A DNA stretch of 64,000 nt. It comes from Neodiprion pinetum. Its lineage: Eukaryota; Arthropoda; Insecta; Hymenoptera; Diprionidae. This document shows, one piece after another, positions 20,811 through 32,582 of the stretch. Both the position numbers and the translations under genes were made by a program. Within the stretch, counting starts at the first letter, position 1; each line of letters begins with the position of its first letter. The stretch covers positions 14,980,542 through 15,044,541 of the forward strand of contig NC_060238.1 of NCBI RefSeq assembly GCF_021155775.2, in the 5' to 3' direction. Under the pieces are notes generated by a model. That model was not told the DNA's origin and did not search any database. It saw only the letters and a program-made list of their open reading frames with translations.

Positions 20811-23800
20811 CGCATACTGTTAAAAGTAGCACGGATAACTGGGGTGGGACCGAAAAAAGAGGTCAAGACCTACGCCTTGTTGGACGAAGGATCTACACTC
20901 ACATTAATCGACGAAGATATTGCGATAGAGATTGGAGAAGAAGGTCCGTGGATCCCATTAGCAATTAGCGGTGTAAAAGACATGCCCAAGCAACGGATTA
21001 TAACAATAAAGCTGTGGACATGAAAATACGACCCAAGCAACGAGGCCCTACATATCACATTGATACGACGCATACAGTTCGTGATCTCAAACTACCATAT
21101 CAAACGATCTCTGAAGATCATATCAAGGAATACGTACATACAAGAGGCTTGGGAATCAACACCCTCAGAGAGGTCCACCCAACGATACTCCTAGGACAGG
21201 ATAATTGGGACTTGATTGTCTCGCGAGAGATTCGTGAAGGCAAACGTAAGGCCTCAGTAGCCTCACGAAACAATCTCGGGTGGATTATTCGCGGTCACAT
21301 GCCAACCAGAACGCTAAGAATGATGAAACAGAACATATTATCGACCCAAACTGATAAGACGATAATCAAAGACACGTCCGTTAACAGCCAGGGAGAGCAA
21401 GGATTAATACGAATGGTCCGAGCTTACTTTCAGCTGGATTCAATCGGCATAATCCAGCGAGGTCACAAAAACCTACAGGATGATCGGGCCAAGATGGTAC
21501 TCGAAGAATATACCCGACTGGTTGGAACTCGTTGGGAGACAGGACTACTTTGGAAACAAGATGACACGGAACTTTCAAATAATCGTGAATCTACGTTAAA
21601 ACGTTTTGGAAGTTGAGGAAAACGAATGAATCGAGATCCAAAGTACCGTGCGTTATACAGCCGGGAAATGATACATTTTAAAGAAAGCGGTTACGCTGAA
21701 AAAATAGACGGGAGAACAGGTTTGGTATTTGCCACACTTCGGAGTTACAAACCCGAACAAACCGAATAAATTACACCTGGTATTCGACGCCGCTGCGAGA
21801 ACGCGGGGAGTATCACTTAATGATAAATTACTTTTCGGTCCTGACATGTTGACATCACTATTAGGGGTACTGATGCGATTCCGCCGAAAGGTAGTTGCAT
21901 TTATTGGAGATATCCGGGAGATGTTCCTACAAGTAAAATTAAGCCCGACAGATCGCCACGCTCAACGCTTCCTGTGGTGTGATAGTGTTACGCCCCGACG
22001 TACCGCCTTGGCGTACTTTTTTTAAAATTCCATTTCATTTCATTTCTTTAATTTCTTCAGTGCACAGATATGATTTCATCAAAATCTCATATTCTAATAA
22101 CGGCGAGTTCCACCCCTCCTGGCAAAAGTCACGTAGAGACCAACAATGATCCCTAGTATAAGGTTCGACTTTCTTCTATTTTACTGGTACCAAGAACGAA
22201 GATAAGGGACTGCTGAATTAGCATCAGTAGCGCTCAGTCTGGAAATATCCCTCTTTTTAAGTTGAAACTATAACCAATAACTAGGATAAACCACTTGAAA
22301 AGGGTACACATAAACATCTACACACTACAGTCTCCTTACATCGTGCATGCAGAGAAGAAATTCTTACTCATAAACCACTACCTTTGGAAACACCAAATTA
22401 AAATAGATTACTTATTAGGATGTATGAATGAATGTGTGAACATTGTATGTATATATCTCTTGTTCATATTTTAAATGTGTCACCGACGAGATTGAGAATC
22501 ATCGGAACACCGTCGAAGAGCATGAAGTAACGCTGACCATGTGGATTTGGGCGCCAGGAGGTCGCCCTCGCACCTCATTGGCTAATTACCGTTGTAACTT
22601 ATTACAACTGCAGCTCCTTGGACCCTCGGGCCCAAGAAGCCGCGTCTTTCGTCTGTCAAGTCGCGAGGTGCGTCGACGTCAACCCGTATTAGCCCTTCTT
22701 AGCAATAGTAGCGTTCGGAAAATCTTAGTTGTGACCGGCCTAAAGTCTCACGCTAATTCGTCAAATTCGAGCATTCAGTTATTCTGTTAGCTGCAAAAGA
22801 CTCACTATCTTCTACGTTTCCGTCTTTTCTGTGCTTTACTAAATCTCATCATTTCGAGAATAGACATTTTTATGCCATTCCATTTTCCGTAATTAAATTG
22901 AGTTTGGCCCTGATTCAACCGAATCAGGTAATTTTAAATGCTAATAATAATAACGACATTAGCGTTTTTAATAAATAATCTTTGGAATCATCTTTAACAT
23001 ATATCAAAATCAGCAAATTGACACTTTCAATTATAGCTTTCGATAGTAAGATATCATTCTAAATCTACAAAGACTAAGTGACCGACGTTCAACATCGTTC
23101 TATTCATCTACTCTTCCGAACTTGAGGTGAGGCTCCTGGTCCAGAATTCTGCTGACGTATATCGACACGATCCGACGGCTCTCAATCTCGTCGACCGATT
23201 CACCTAAAGATAAGTCAATCCGAGTGTTAATCTTCGAAATTGAACGAATTCTTGTTTCACCTTTATAATCAAAATTTACTTCAGCAATATTCATTTAAAA
23301 TCAAGTCTAGAATTGGTGGCTAGCTTCACTACCCCCAATTAAATCATACTTACTGTTTCCAAGATTTAACCAACAAGAATTAACAACAGGATATATAATT
23401 GATTTAAGATAATATAAAAAGAGAGATACAATATCGAATAATCACGACCAGTTAGTTATAACCATCGTTCAGAGTAGATGTTCCTGGTATCAAATAATAA
23501 TATCCTTTAAAATAGAATAACAGATAATTTGCCAAAACCCGCAAACGGTCAAATTGAGTGATTCTGCAGCTTCTTTGCATTTGAATATAAATTCGTCCGT
23601 CGGCGTGGATCGTTATATAAACTCAAACGCTTTATAAATTGTTACTTTCGGCTTTTATGTCATTATCACCATTCATTGTTATCAGACATTTCAATCACCA
23701 AATCATACAGAATATACTTCATCTTCTACCAGTTAAATCATATTGAACCATTTATTTTGAACGACCTTTTTCCCATTTTCATTATTATAAAATTGCCTCA

Positions 23801-24296
23801 ACAATTTAAACAAACCTCACAGACCTGTACAGGACTATAGCAACACGATCCTACAAATTACCGGCTTATCGAAAGGTAGGTCTTTCTTAGTTTTAATATT
23901 TATTCATTTTCGTTACATGGGAGCTTGATTATTCAATTAATCATCAACTACCACCGCTCAGTACACTCTCACCCCCACGTAACAATAGCGCTGCGCGAAC
24001 GGAACTAGAGGAGTATTGTATGACTTTAATGATCTTTGGAGTGACTCCGTCACCTTGCTCAATAAATATACGTCAAGAACCGAAATGCGTTGGAGTTTGA
24101 AGAAGACTTCCCCAAAGCTGTAAACGCAATTCTCCACAAACATTATACGGTCGATTATCTGGATTCTGCCGACACGGAGGATGAGGCCATCGAACTGATT
24201 AAACAAGTATCAGAGATTCACAAAAGAGGTGGGTTTGAGATTCGTGGTTGGGTTAGCAACAGCTGACGGGTTTTAGAAAATGTAACGAATCCTACA
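20811..24296 (+). pseudogene. BEL/Pao protease and reverse transcriptase (second family), interrupted
   Basis: The protease motif is seen as ALLDEGSTLTLI near 20874, where the family usually has D.GS. A frameshift leads to 21014-21616 (LPYQTIS, ILLGQDNWDLI). RT begins near 21690 with WYLPHFGV, NPNKPNK, VFDAAA and motif A GDIREMFLQV. The coding sequence stops at 21985 and continues in frame at 23989 after a 2.0-kb insertion. The active-site region then reads HYTVDYLDS where HYVDDYLDS is expected, so the first catalytic Asp of the VDD box is lost. A stop occurs near 24262. Confidence 0.75.
21986..23984 (+). mobile_element. 2.0-kb solo LTR-like insertion with ATAG target duplication
   Basis: Begins TGTTACGCCCCG, ends CCCACGTAACA, and is flanked by ATAG at 21982-21985 and 23985-23988. 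Removing it with one ATAG restores the BEL RT frame exactly, which fixes both ends. It contains no recognised coding sequence. TG...CA ends, short terminal inversion and a 4-bp duplication fit a Ty3/Gypsy-type solo LTR, although 2 kb is long for one. A non-coding LTR-derived element is the alternative. Confidence 0.8.
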
Positions 24297-25130
24297 GTGA
24301 GTTTCGCTGAAATCACGTTGTCCTTGGAAGATCAAGGGATAGAAAGAACCCTAGGACTGGAATGGAAATCGACAAGAGATACATTCATGTTCGACGTAAG
24401 TTTGAAAAAGATGTTTGAGGACATTAGAAAAGGAAAAAAAAGACCAACGAAGAGGCAAATGCTGCGTGTCATTATGTCCATATTCGATCCACACGGATTT
24501 ATAGCACCCTATACAGTTAGAAACAAAATACTGCTACAAAATTTCTGGCGCAGCGGAATCATTTGGGATCACCGGTTAGCAGATAAAGAGTTCATCCAAT
24601 GGCGCAATTGGTTGACCGATCTGCAGCTGCTCGCAAGTCTGTCCGTACCCCGATGCTATCTCAACGGGTTATAAGAGCTCGGGAAAGTAAAGTCGCACAC
24701 ATTTTGTGATGCGAGCGAACAAGCGTACACAGCGGTGTCGTATTGAAGGTTTTGCGACTCACACGGTCGGATTAAAGTAGCGTTCATCGCTAGTAAAAAT
24801 AGAGTAGCCCCACTGCAACCGCAGTTAATCCCCAGAATGGAACTGCAGGCCGCGTTATTAACGAATCGATTAGCTGTAACGTTGTCAAAAGAACACGAAT
24901 TCATCGTCGACAAACGAGTATTCTGGACAGACTCACGTATGGTGTTGTTATGGATACAGTCAGACCCGAGAATATATAAAACATTCGTGTCCCATCGACT
25001 TGGGGAAATAGATGAGTTGACCCAACGAGCTGAGTGGCGATGGCGACCAACAAAAGAGAATCCGGCGAACGATGCAACCCGAGATTCAAGAAATGTGGTC
25101 ACGCAACAGAGCCGGTGGTTCAGGGACCGA
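24297..25130 (+). pseudogene. BEL/Pao RT thumb and RNase H (second family)
   Basis: After the RT active site, 24297-24674 encodes the connection region (RTLGLEWKS, SIFDPHGFIAPYT). The RNase H region follows at about 24710-25100: FCDASEQAYTAV, then SKNRVAPLQP and RMELQAALL, then VFWTDSRMVLLWI. The catalytic acids of FCDAS, RMELQAA and WTDS are visible. Stops (24672, near 24745) and frame changes break it. RNase H removes the RNA strand during reverse transcription. Confidence 0.7.
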
Positions 25131-26772
25131 AATTCCTAAATTGCCCTGTGAAACAGTGGCCAGGAGGCCGAGAAACACCAATAGAGGGGAAATTTGAGTC
25201 AACAAAAGAAAAAAGAACACAGTTCGTTGGCGCCTTGAGGATCCAGGAACCACTCCCACTACGACATATTACAAGGTTTTCTTCGTGGAAGCGATTGATT
25301 CGTAGCACGGCATGGGCGTTGTTTTTCATTGATAAAAGCAGACAAATTCCAAATGTAGGACTTACCAAAGTGTACACCAACCAGGCGGAACGACTGTGGA
25401 TACGCCAAACACAACAAGACGTCTTTATTGCGGAACTACGAGAGTTGCGGACGTTGAAGTCTGTGGGTCACAACAGCCGACTCCGAAAATTAACACCAAC
25501 TCTAGACAAGGACGGGATAATCCAACTAAGGGGGAGAATCACACAGGCCGAAGGCGTGAACGAGTTGGCCAAATCATCAATGATATTAGACGGCAAACAT
25601 CCGTTTACCAAACTATTGGTCACCCACAGACATCAACTCGCCAATCACGGAAGTACCGAAAAGGTAGTAAATGAATTAGGCCAGAAGTACTGGATACTGA
25701 AACTATGCCCGACAGTGAGATCAGTAGCTAGTCACTATCAGATTTGCAGGATACGAGAGTTCAAACCTCAACCACTTATGATGGGCGACTTACCAGCAGC
25801 CCGCGTGACCCATCATTACAGACCATTCACGTGTTGTAGAATTGACTATTTCGGCCCCATGCAAGTGACTATCGGTAGACGCAAGGAAAAGCGCTGGATT
25901 GTACTTTTTACCTCATGACGACGCGAGCAATCCACCTCGAGATCGCAGCTTCATTAACCACAGACTCTACAACCACCGCGTTAAGACGTATGGCCGCACG
26001 CCGAGGATACCCGTCGAAAATTTTTTCCGATAATGGGACAAACTTAAGAGGAGCAGACAATGAACTGCGTAGGGCAATGGAAGAAATAAACACAGACGAT
26101 CAACGGGAATTCACCACGAGCCACAACATGGAATAGCATTTTATACCACCAATGACACCACACGTGGGTGGTAGCTGGGAGCGGCTAGTCCGGAGTGTGA
26201 AATCGGCTTTAGCGGTGACATTGAAAGAACGGTCCCCACGCGATAAGACGTTGGCGGCACTGATGGCAGAAGCTGAACATACAGTCAACAGTCGGCCGCT
26301 GACGCACGTGTCCGTCAATCCCGAAGACCAGGAAGCGCTCACTCCGAACTATTTCCTTATTAGGACATCGTTTGGGTTTTCAATGCCAGGTAAATTCAGT
26401 AATGACGACCTATGCCCAAGAAAACAATGGAGGATTGCTCAGCGATTGGCAGATCAGTTTTGGAGTAGATGGGTAAAAAAGTACCTGCCGACGTTGTTGC
26501 CTATACAAAAATGCCACCAAAGTACGTACAAACTAAAAGTCGGTGATCTAGTCATCGTGATGGACAGTACTCTTCCGCGAAATACGCGGCCAAGAGGAAA
26601 AATAGTTAAAACTTATCCTAGAAGAGATGGTCATGTTCGAGTAGTGGACCTAAAAACACGCAACGGCATCCTGAAAAGACCAGCCGTTAAGTTCATTAAA
26701 TTGGTGACAGCAGTGAATAGTGCCGAGGAATCCATCCCCGCACCAGGAAGGAGTATGTCACCATCTAAGTGA
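25131..26772 (+). pseudogene. BEL/Pao integrase (second family)
   Basis: Contains the zinc-binding H2C2-like region (HRHQLANHGSTEKVV ... YQICRIRE) and the DDE core: RIDYFGPM (about 25840), SDNGTNLRGA (about 26028) and GGSWERLVRSVK (about 26168). All three catalytic acids are kept. The C-terminal part (LKVGDLVIV, RGKIVKTYPRRDGHVRVV) runs to a stop at 26772. Breaks: a one-base loss near 25913 just before TTRAIHLEIA, and TAG at 26134-26136 replacing the Trp expected before HFIPP. Integrase would insert the cDNA copy; this one is inactive through the breaks. Confidence 0.8.
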
Positions 26773-26797
26773 AAATAAAGTGAATAATTTCGATTAA

Positions 26798-27673
26798 GGG
26801 GAGATATACACCTAGAAAATTGAAAAAATCGATTTTTTTTTTTTTACATTTTCTGAAAGTTTAAGGTCCTTAGAATATTTGGTGAAAATCGCAAATTAAT
26901 TCTTCGAAAAATAAGGCAGTTATAACCGAGAACTGGAAACGTTAGATTTCTTTTGTGATAGAATTGTACAGTGCTCCCCCCCTAAGAAGGTCGAATTCGT
27001 CGTCGGCAACAAGCTTTAGATGCAATGGGAATTCCGTCGACTGTAGAAGACCTACACTATGGGCCTGGTATTGATGATTCCATGTAAGTTTAAAATTTCA
27101 TGATTTTTTAATTCCTAAAATTTCAAACGTGTTTTTCTCAAAACTACGTTTTCCAAAGCGGTACCCAAAATTTCTCAAAAACCAATGTACCGATTGCTTT
27201 GAAATTTTTTGTGGTCATTCTATATAATATTACCTAGTATTTGTCATAGGATTTTTTTTTTTCGTTACTTACTCTTCATTTTATAGCCAAAGTAATTACA
27301 CGTTTAAGGCCCGAAAATCGTTACCTATATTCAAATGGCCGCCATTTTGTTAAAAACCAATAATTTTGAAATCGGCTATGACAAGTACTAGATTATAGTA
27401 TCTTATTTAATAATCTTTTTTTTTTTTTTTTTTCAGATGATTTTTGAAGATACGCCAGTGGGTACCGTGTGCGCCGATTTTTTCAAGGACCTCCAAGAAT
27501 CCTACGATATCCTTGTATCTTTTTGATATTTGTACATAAAAAAAATTTGACATATATTTGAATGTATGTACTTTTAGATAATGAAAACTCTCATCTAAAA
27601 TAAATGATTACTTTTCTTTGAAACATTTTTAAAATAGAACCTTTTTTTACGGCTTCTAGGTGTATATCTCCCC
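26798..27673. mobile_element. 876-bp TTAA-flanked element with 20-bp TIRs
   Basis: Termini GGGGAGATATACACCTAGAA (26798-26817) and the exact inverse at 27654-27673 are flanked by TTAA at 26794-26797 and 27674-27677. TTAA targets are used by piggyBac and Kolobok families. About 27000-27083 looks coding (GIPSTVEDLHYGPGIDD) and is followed at once by GTAAGT, a perfect 5' splice donor, so the element may be an internally deleted copy of an intron-containing transposon. The rest is non-coding and AT-rich. Confidence 0.8.
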
Positions 27674-27677
27674 TTAA

Positions 27678-28599
27678 TGTGTTTAAAACGATGTCAGATC
27701 TCTATGTTTACGTTAATGGTAATACAAATAAAAATGTTCAGTTGAAATAAACAATGAAAAATACTTCGTCACGGTATCTGTACGTAGAGATGCGGCTTGA
27801 ACTGCGTGAGAGGCATGTAAGAGTAATGGATCTCGTATTATCCATCGTTGTATGGTGTGGATTGAACGATCCCAACATGAAGGCTCTCGAAATTGCACGC
27901 TAGAATTAGACAAAGAGGGAAAGAGGTGTCGGTCAATCGCCCAGCCTACTATATTCTACCGGCCTAAGCAGGGTCCATACTATGCGTCGATGATAATATC
28001 AGTCAAAACCTTTTTCGATTGGCCACTGGAGTCGGGCGCTGCAATCGGGTGGGAACGGCGCGAGTAGGGGTAGCACGCTGGCTTTCAGAATTCTCACTCG
28101 CTCGCCAGACATGGTGGAGACAAGAAGCGCTCGGAGCAGTTCAGTAGATATTGACCTCTAAGCAGTCACGGCATGAGGGCGGAAGTCCGTCGATTTAAAG
28201 TCGGACGCCAATGGGCGTTGGTACACGTGAAAAAGCCTCTGATTCCATTCGGCGTGGACACTGAGGTGTCCATGTGTTCGAGTCGGGATCCCAGCGTCTG
28301 ACTTTTGAATGGATTACATGGATCGTATTGACTATCACTTTGGGTTATCGGAATCTCAGAAAGAAATAATAGATAGTTCCAGTGACTTAGAATCACGTAG
28401 TTTGAGGCATTGCGGTCTATTAGGACGACTGCATTCAACATGTGTGTACGCCAGATTGTGAAGCGTCATTCATCGCAGAATGAATAAAAGAGTATTTGAA
28501 CAAGACCAAAGATATCCTTAATCGTAACCACGGCACTCTAAAACTATGAACCGTGCTAAGTCGGTGACAAGAGAAGTCCTTAGTGACCTGACTCTTTGT
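27678..28599. other. Unassigned stretch between the TTAA element and the Penelope-like RT
   Basis: No recognised gene. It may contain the missing 3' LTR of the second BEL family, but no matching 5' copy exists in this window to test that. GTTCGAGTCGGGATCCC near 28277 loosely resembles a pol III B box without a clear A box. Confidence 0.35.
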
Positions 28600-29040
28600 G
28601 GAAGCGTTACCGTCAATCGTGTCCCGGTCAGAATCCGGGACAACTATCTTTAAATTTAACAACACCAACTACATTCCAACTTATGGTTTACCTATGGGCT
28701 CGCCGCTTTCCCCAATCTTGTCCGATCTTATGATGGATGATTTAGAAAAATTCTGTATCAAAAAATTGGATTTCACTCTCGCATTTTATTTTAGATATGT
28801 GGACGATATAATTACAGCTGCACCCACTAACAAGACTGAAACTCTTCCTGAAGTTTTTAACAGTTTCCACCCTAGGTTACAATTCACCATTTGTTGCCGA
28901 CGCTGTCAGGGACTCTAATCAGGGGAAGGGGTATACTGGTTATTCAAATGATAAAATCGAAAGCATTGATTTCTGGCCAGAAGAGTTTATTGATCTCATT
29001 TCGTTAATGACTCTAGTTCTTCGATAATCTCAACGATATA
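28600..29040 (+). pseudogene. Penelope-like element reverse transcriptase, 3' half
   Basis: Continues the RT cut at about 14825. It has the family's FKFNNTNYIPTYGLPMGSPLSP-type block B (MGSPLSP near 28695), MDDLEKF, then the catalytic YVDD in YFRYVDDII (near 28795). The LQFTI segment after FNSFHPRLQ corresponds to the next conserved block. A frameshift follows near 28900. Together with the 5' half and the nuclease remnant at 30.05-30.4 kb it outlines one old element. Confidence 0.85.
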
Positions 29041-29149
29041 TACATGAATACACCAATCGACCATTTCGTCAATCCGCGTCACTTTATTTCGAGACCGACA
29101 CACCCTCAGTTTTCCCGAAACAAGCCGTTTTCAGCACGTTCAACCTCAG

Positions 29150-29560
29150 GGAAGCCACCGACGATAATCTCCACCGACCGACCGAAGGGTGGGCTGAAGC
29201 GTGGTGTGGCCCTGTATCGACCTTCACGCTCAGCCGGCATCTCGCGAGGACAGAAATCCACCCTGGCCGCGGCTCGAAAGCCTTCCCAGGGGGAAACCAT
29301 CTCTTTGCGATGGCCAGCCTCGGAGACCCCTCGGGTGACCTGCTACCGACCGACCGAGGCGTGGGCTTGAAGCGTGGTGTGGCCCTGTATCGACCTTCAC
29401 GCTTAGCCGCTATCTCGCGAGGACTGACATCCACCCTGGCCGCGGCTCGGAAGCCTTCCCAGGGGGAAACCATCTCTTTGAGGAGGCCAGCCTCGGAGAC
29501 CTCTCGGTTGACCGGCTACCGACTACCCGACGATGGACAAACCGTGATAATGCTTCTATT
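29150..29560 (+). repeat. GC-rich tandem repeat, 173-bp period, ~2.3 units
   Basis: GTGGTGTGGCCCTGTATCGA occurs at 29201 and 29374, embedded in near-identical 173-bp units that also share CCACCCTGGCCGCGGCTCG and CCCAGGGGGAAACCATCTC. The GC content is far above that of the neighbours. It lies between the RT and nuclease remnants of the Penelope-like element and is probably a separate insertion. Confidence 0.85.
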
Positions 29561-30049
29561 CTCGATTACTGTTTGCCCAAACGCCCCAAACAAAGGCTCT
29601 CACCGAAAGGCACTCGCCTAACGCCCGTGCCCAAACGCCTTCGCCCTAGCTCCCTCGCACTTGCGTGCTCGTATACTCGTTAGTTTATGATCCCTGTGCA
29701 ACGCGACAGTCGCCAGCCCTCCTCAATGCCTACCCTGTTGTTATTGTCGCTCAAAAGCTCTGCCGCCGGTCCGCCCAACTCTGACGACGCTCCGACAACA
29801 ACTGAAACTCTCATGGACTCACGCGAATGGCACTCACAGAGGACCCGCCCTCTGGTGGTCGATTGGTACAATCGAGGTGCGACAAATTCTCACCATCACA
29901 ACCATAATATTACTACCGTTCAGTCTCGGCAACTGTTCTCGCCCCCGATGCGACCAGCACGCTCGCCAACATCATTGAACCTGAAATCAACGGTCAAATC
30001 AGTTTTTAGACCTACCAATGATCAACGATAATCAGCTCATCAAAACTGA
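29561..30049. other. Unassigned stretch, weak 114-residue frame on +
   Basis: A Ser/Thr/Pro-rich frame at 29687-30031 has no recognised motif and is probably not a gene. Confidence 0.35.
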
Positions 30050-30500
30050 TTGGTACCACAAATCCACGTAGTCATAAAGGTATTTAAAATATCGTTCGCG
30101 CCACCCATTGCTGGCCTTTTTGGGTCGTTAAATAGAATTTTCGCTGGATATAACATGAAATTTGTAGGCAGCCAAGTGGGCAACTACATACTAGAATCAA
30201 TGAGCAGAAACGAAACATTCACGGCCTAAATGAAAATTACACTGCTTTAACCAGACACTCCGTTGAAATAGATCATGTTTTTAATGATGAACCAGCTAGC
30301 ATCTTAGCCGTGGAACCGATGTATTAGAAACTCCTTCTTCTGGAGATGTGTAATGTTGTTGCACATCCTCTTGCAGTTAATTTACGTCATGATATTGAAC
30401 ATCTTAGTAATATCTATACGTCGGTAATAAATCGTTCTTAGTTCCTAAGAACATCTCTACTCAATCATCAAAACTGCCTAGTTTCGCTTCTATGTTCTGT
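30050..30500 (+). pseudogene. Penelope-like element linker and GIY-YIG nuclease remnant, with 3' end
   Basis: The reading LIKTDWYHKST then YRSRHPLLAF matches the Penelope linker between RT and nuclease. Downstream, RINEQKRNIHGLNENYTAL followed by TRHSVEIDHVFND and PASILAVE matches the second half of the GIY-YIG nuclease. The GIY-YIG start itself is decayed, and stops occur near 30228 and 30326. The C-terminal segment (VVAHPLAVNLRHDIEHLS) is the part repeated in inverse at 12984-13130. Confidence 0.7.
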
Positions 30501-31210
30501 AACGCTAAATTCTGTTACCCTTAGATGAGGACTTACCATTGACACTTTGGCACAATTCTCCACTCATTCTGAACACTAAACTATAAGAAAATTGATCACG
30601 TTGAGCGCCAAACGCTTCGGCATCGAATTTCAAACAACAATACTAAACAAGAAAAACAATACGAAACAATACGGAAAATAACTAGAGAACCAGTTGTACG
30701 GCTCACTAGGTTCAGGTACTCACACGAACTGGTAGAGTGGCGGTATTCAAGGCATCTAACAATAATCAAAGGACTAAAGAAAATAAAAAAATGAAGAATA
30801 AACTGAAGTCAGGCAAAATTAAGAGGTCAATCAATCGTATATTGTCGGTTTGGTTTACACATTCAAATCAGTTAAGTTAGATAGCAACGATAGCGGTAGC
30901 TATTAAATCAGACAATAATAGTTCACAGAAATTTTGATAGAATAGAATTAAACGGTAATTTTGGAACGAGAGACGATAGCTAACAGTGGAAAATGAGCGT
31001 AGGTCTAGAGATGCGATATAATGCAAGAATTTACTTAAAACTACACGTCACTGGGCGAAGTGACCTTACCCAAGTTGCAAATGACGCTACGCGGATTATT
31101 GTTCTGTTAATTAAAAACGAGGGTAACAACTTTATTGCAATTGATAGAAAACAAAACAGCGATAGCTCAGGAGATAAAAACGGAAGAATAAGACGAATTT
31201 ACCATAAATT
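30501..31210. other. Non-coding stretch, no gene seen
   Basis: An AT-rich run of about 700 bp. The frame at 30993-31253 has no recognised motif and runs into the TIR of the next element. Confidence 0.45.
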
Positions 31211-32582
31211 CACAGGCTCACAAAAAAAAAAAAAAATTGGTCTGCACCTTTGACCGGACCTACTTATTTTCATGTATTTTAAGGCGTTGAACCCGAATCT
31301 GAGGTCAGTTTTGCCCGTACACCCTCAAAATTTTGAGTCAATTGCAAAAAACCATAAGAATCACCAAAAATTTGCAGTTTTGGTGAGAACAAAAGTTATG
31401 GAACTATAGACCAAGTATGATCCTTATGTCTTTTGGTCCACTGAATCCAAATCTGAAGTTTATTCAACTATAAGACATTTAAAATCTAAGTTAATTGCAT
31501 AAAAAAAACCTGGAAATTGCGAAAAATAGCAAAAAATTGAAGGTTAGAAGCTTATGCCACAAAATTTTTTGGGAAATAAAAAGAGTGAAAATCACGGAAA
31601 TGTAGTTAAAGAGTTGTTCAACAATTACTATACTATGTGTTGTTTAATGAATTTTAAATTGCATTTCTTACATTCTCACCTTCAACACTTTCCTGAAAAT
31701 CTTGGCGACTGCAGTGAAGAGCAAGGCGAAAGATTCCACCAAGATATGAATGAAATGGAGAGTCGATATCAAGGAAAGTGGAATGTTAATATGATGGCAG
31801 ATCATTGCTGGACACTGAAGAGAGATGTACCCGATAGAAACAGAAAGCGAAAAAGAAACCCTTTGCGTAGGTCATTCGAAGAAAACAGGGTTCGACACAT
31901 GCAAAGAACAGCTTGAAATCAGAAAGGTCGTTCCTTATCTTCGTATGGTTTTTGAAAAGATTTTTTGATAGAAATAAATTTAATTAAGTTCAATCAATTT
32001 TTTTCATCACTATATGTGCAATTTTCCGCATTAACTTAATTTCTTTGAGGGCTAATGGATCAAATAAACTTCAAATTTATATTTATTTACTAATTGTTAA
32101 AATTTAAAATTAATAAAGAATTACAAGACTGGAAAGCCATCAAAATCTAAAAAATAAATTTAAATTTATACTCCGCGAATCAAATAACGTAACATGTATT
32201 TTGTTTTGATTTAAAAAATGATTTTCATCACAACATCAATTTTTTGAAATTTTCAGAGATCTTTTTGCTACTTTCCGCAATTTTCAGGGGTTTTTTTGCA
32301 ATTTACTTCGATTTTAAATGGAATATGGTTGAATAAACTTGAGATTTCGATTCAGCGGATCAAAATACATGAAAATCATACTTGGTCTATAGTTCAATAA
32401 ATTGTTTTTTTACCAAAACTGCTAATATTTGGCGATTTTTATGGTTTTTTGCAATTTACTCAAAATTTTGAGGGTGTACGGGCAAAATTGATTTCAGATT
32501 CAGATTCAGCGCGTCAAAATACATAAAGATAGGTAGGTTCGGTCAAAGGTGCAAACCACTTTTTTTTTTTTGTGGGCCGGTG
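31211..32582 (+). mobile_element. 1.37-kb DNA element with ~335-bp TIRs
   Basis: The left end reads CACAGGCTCAC followed by an A run and the inverse of the right end (ending GTGGGCCGGTG). The arms continue inward (TGCACCTTTGACCG, TACACCCTCAAAATTTTGAG, ACTATAGACCAAGTATGAT) to about 31545 and 32245. It encloses the 3' part of a coding gene (31554-31916). No clear target duplication was found. The superfamily is not assigned. Confidence 0.8.
31554..31916 (+). pseudogene. C-terminal fragment of a conserved arthropod TE-borne protein
   Basis: The 120-residue frame contains a highly characteristic block: KLHFLHSHLQHFPENLG, EEQGERFHQDM, ESRYQGKWN and MMADHCWTLKRD, ending in a Lys/Arg-rich tail. As I recall, this block forms the C-terminus of large uncharacterised proteins found in many copies in aphid, wasp and other arthropod genomes. 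Here only about the last 120 residues remain between the TIRs, so the element is an internally deleted, non-autonomous copy. I cannot name the enzymatic function. Confidence 0.6.

Larger units (their letters stand above)
18985..26772 (+). mobile_element. BEL/Pao retrotransposon, second family, LTRs missing
   Basis: Gag, protease, RT, RNase H and integrase occur in order on the + strand. A primer-binding-like site is at 18990. Upstream there are only about 65 bp before the DNA transposon TIR, so the 5' LTR is absent. No 3' LTR was recognised after 26772. The RT is interrupted by a 2.0-kb insertion. The family is distinct from the BEL at 47-60 kb, since the proteins share only general architecture. 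Confidence 0.8.
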
